Assembly (NCBI GenBank): GCA_937982385.1
Contig: CALJMC010000025.1
Location: 1 to 7,596 of the forward strand
Direction: 5' to 3'
From: an uncultured Rickettsiales bacterium
GTDB lineage: Bacteria; Pseudomonadota; Alphaproteobacteria; Rickettsiales; UBA998
DNA length: 7,596 nt
Positions 6,056-7,596 of the stretch are shown in pieces. Below the pieces are notes generated by a model. The model saw only the letters and a list, made by a program, of their open reading frames with translations, was not told the DNA's origin and did not search any database. Position numbers and translations under genes: made by a program. The first letter of the stretch is position 1, and each line of letters opens with the position of its first letter.

Positions 6056-6502
6056 ATGCTCACGATATATATAGATGGAGATGCTTGCCCCGTCAAAGCG
6101 GAGGCGACCAAGGTGGTGGAACGCCACGGATTGAAGATGTTTATTGTAAGTAATTCGGGGATGCGCCCGTCGCGGAACCCCAGCATTCAGATGATTGTGG
6201 TGGATGCGGGTGCGGATGTGGCGGATGATTGGATTGCCGAGCGCGCGGGCGATGGTGATATAGCAGTGACGGCAGATATATTGCTGGCGCAACGTTGCCT
6301 AGAGGCGGGTGCGGGCGTGCTGAACCCTAATGGCAAAGTATTTACGAATGATAATATTGGTGGCGCTGTGGCGGGGCGTGCGCTGAGTGCGCATTTGCGT
6401 GAGACGGGGCATACGACTTATAACCCTAGTTTTTCGAAACAAGATAAATCACGTTTCTTGCAAAGCTTAGAGCAGATGATTCAGGATATAAAGCGCAGAT
6501 AG
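6056..6502 (+). CDS. yaiI: YaiI/YqxD family protein (DUF188, UPF0178)
   Basis: A 148-residue member of the conserved bacterial YaiI/YqxD family, whose biochemical function is not established. The fold is related to PIN/NYN-type nuclease domains, so a metal-dependent nuclease role is suspected for the family but unproven. Visible signatures are the N-terminal IDGDACPVK (residues 6-14, with Asp7 and Asp9), VSNSGMRPSRNP, DAGADVADDWIAE (50-62), the TADILLAQRCLEAGA segment, LNPNGKVFTNDNI, and a C-terminal Lys/Arg-rich helix. Length is normal for the family and the acidic residues are all present. The ATG has a strong AAGGAG (6046-6051), only four bases away. The gene is divergent from trmD over a 45-base spacer and is followed after 79 bases by ppc in the same direction, with no terminator seen between them. 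The symbol is by family resemblance only. Confidence 0.93.
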   Translation: MLTIYIDGDACPVKAEATKVVERHGLKMFIVSNSGMRPSRNPSIQMIVVDAGADVADDWIAERAGDGDIAVTADILLAQRCLEAGAGVLNPNGKVFTNDNIGGAVAGRALSAHLRETGHTTYNPSFSKQDKSRFLQSLEQMIQDIKRR

Positions 6503-6537
6503 CTTAATGAAACTGTAACATATCTTTTACGCTTTTG

Positions 6538-6546
6538 TGCTATAAC
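6538..6546 (+). promoter_or_regulatory. Extended -10 promoter candidate for ppc
   Basis: TGC followed directly by TATAAC (6541-6546) fits the extended -10 pattern TGnTATAAT. No good -35 box lies 16-18 bases upstream. A start near 6553 would give a purine-rich leader of about 29 bases before the ppc ATG at 6582. The leader holds only a weak AAAGAAG-like ribosome-binding sequence. Confidence 0.4.
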
Positions 6547-6581
6547 AATGATGAAAAGAATAACAAAAAGAAGAAAAATCT

Positions 6582-7596
6582 ATGACAACACTTTCGCACG
6601 AACATGACCCTCTCAAGATTGCCACCGCACTTTCCGATAAATTATTGGCGACGATGGGAGATGAATTGGCGGATAAAATTCGTCATTATCGCGATGCATC
6701 ATGGGCAGGTCAGAAGCCGAATATCGAAGCGATTTTGGAGAATATCCAGCCTGATGAACGTGAAGAGTTAGTGGTCGGGATTACACGTCTAGGGCAGCTT
6801 TATGACATGGCGTCACTGGTGGCGCGTGATAATGTGTTGCGTGATGGTGATGGGATATCGCTTGATCATTTCACCTCAGTGGATGAGGCGCTTGAAAACC
6901 TCAATAAGCCCGTATTTGAAGTGACGATGACAGCGCACCCAACCAATGTGAATGATATCAAAAGTATTAAGGCAATGCGTGAGATGGGTAAGGCATTGCA
7001 TGAAAACCCTGATTCCCCAGAGCTTGATGCGCTTATTGCTCAATGGGCGAAGCAGCCGCTTATTCCGACAAAACTAGACGAAGACGGGCAGACAGTTCCT
7101 GGAGTGTTGAGCATTGCCAATGAAACTGAGATGACCCTGCATTATTTGAATAATATGTATGATGATTTGCCGCTGACCTATCAGCCCTTTGATGAGACGT
7201 TGGTAGAAAAAGCTGTACAAGACTCTGCAGAATATGATCCAGCTGATTTGAAATTGAAGATGCGTTATAGCTCATGGGGTTCATCGGGCGATAAGGATGG
7301 TAATAACAGCGTTACCTCCGAGACCACGCTCGAAGCGATTGCTATGCATAAGCTCGAAATTGTGAGCCGTTACCGTGAAGATTTGCTGGCATTAGCGAAT
7401 ACAGGGTTGGAGATACAAACGCAGAATGGTGATAACTGGTCGAATATTTTGTCTGATGCAGAGCAGGATATTAAGCAGACGCTAAAGGACATCCAACACG
7501 AGCTGCATGATACGAAAGATGGACAAGATAAATTCATGTCACCCGAGAGGTTTGATGAATTGACAGAGCGTCTCAGCGGTGTAACTCAGAAACTGA
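6582..7596 (+). CDS. ppc: Phosphoenolpyruvate carboxylase, diverged, 3'-truncated by the window edge
   Basis: Carboxylates phosphoenolpyruvate with bicarbonate to oxaloacetate, replenishing the TCA cycle; cytosolic. The frame is open from the ATG at 6582 to the last base (338 complete codons), over a third of a usual ~800-930-residue PEPC. Visible family marks are VTMTAHPTNVNDIKSI, with the catalytic histidine at residue 119 (His138 in E. coli); KQPLIPTKLDE followed by a helix like the PEPC R-x-x-x-PT-x-x-DE region; and SWGSSGDKDGNNSVTSET (Trp232), standing for W-x-GGDRDGNP-x-VT. These differ from canonical PEPC: TAHPTE reads TAHPTN, GGDRDGNP reads SGDKDGNN, and one residue is inserted after Trp. 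The catalytic arginines and second histidine of the C-terminal part lie outside the window, so activity cannot be judged. It is most likely a divergent PEPC subgroup, less likely a non-catalytic paralogue. The gene is co-directional with the yaiI-family gene but probably has its own promoter. Confidence 0.88.
   Translation, partial: MTTLSHEHDPLKIATALSDKLLATMGDELADKIRHYRDASWAGQKPNIEAILENIQPDEREELVVGITRLGQLYDMASLVARDNVLRDGDGISLDHFTSVDEALENLNKPVFEVTMTAHPTNVNDIKSIKAMREMGKALHENPDSPELDALIAQWAKQPLIPTKLDEDGQTVPGVLSIANETEMTLHYLNNMYDDLPLTYQPFDETLVEKAVQDSAEYDPADLKLKMRYSSWGSSGDKDGNNSVTSETTLEAIAMHKLEIVSRYREDLLALANTGLEIQTQNGDNWSNILSDAEQDIKQTLKDIQHELHDTKDGQDKFMSPERFDELTERLSGVTQKL

Noticed and set aside
6030..6058. 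Perfect TTGACA as the -35 box of a yaiI promoter
   Set aside because: Any -10 at 16-18 bases would fall on the start codon and is a poor match (GATATG), and it would remove the strong AAGGAG from the transcript.
6548..6607. Short Lys/Arg-rich upstream ORF overlapping the ppc start, as a possible leader peptide
   Set aside because: It has no ribosome-binding site and starts in an A-rich leader where such frames arise by chance.

Overview
The window reads as a chromosomal core segment of an alphaproteobacterium of moderate to low GC, possibly a little-studied or metagenome-derived lineage. This rests on three things: the order homoserine dehydrogenase - GlpX fructose-bisphosphatase - RecJ, which I recall as a conserved alphaproteobacterial cluster; protein motifs of alphaproteobacterial flavour in TrmD and L19; and a dispersed-repeat-type hairpin before recJ. 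No genus can be named from the sequence alone. No tRNA, rRNA, CRISPR array, insertion sequence or phage structural gene is visible.

Layout. Bases 1-1256 (+) are a 5'-truncated hom, overlapping by 4 bases (ATGA) the glpX gene at 1253-2254 (+). A 144-base spacer (2255-2398) holds three perfect hairpins, two of which share a nine-base core 50 bases apart. recJ follows at 2399-4201 (+). Next is a short, visibly AT-rich accessory patch (4202-4700). It carries a small one-pass membrane protein of unknown function on the minus strand (4210-4404) and a 73-residue Xre/Cro-type DNA-binding protein on the plus strand (4472-4693), with overlapping divergent promoter-like boxes between them. A bidirectional terminator (4713-4749) closes this patch and the next operon. 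On the minus strand trmD (5288-6010) and rplS (4767-5276) form a translation operon without their usual upstream partners rpsP and rimM. Divergent from trmD is a YaiI/YqxD-family (DUF188) gene at 6056-6502 (+). The window ends inside a diverged phosphoenolpyruvate carboxylase gene (6582 to beyond 7596, +).

Functionally this is a housekeeping neighbourhood: aspartate-family amino acid synthesis (hom), gluconeogenesis (glpX), anaplerotic oxaloacetate supply (ppc), DNA repair and recombination (recJ), and tRNA modification plus ribosome structure (trmD, rplS). The only piece that looks acquired, and the best candidate for something undescribed, is the small membrane protein/Xre pair. It is modest: no larger novel system is evident. 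Other points worth checking are a Gly-to-Cys change inside the GlpX metal-binding motif, the diverged PEPC signature motifs, and the structured repeat between glpX and recJ.
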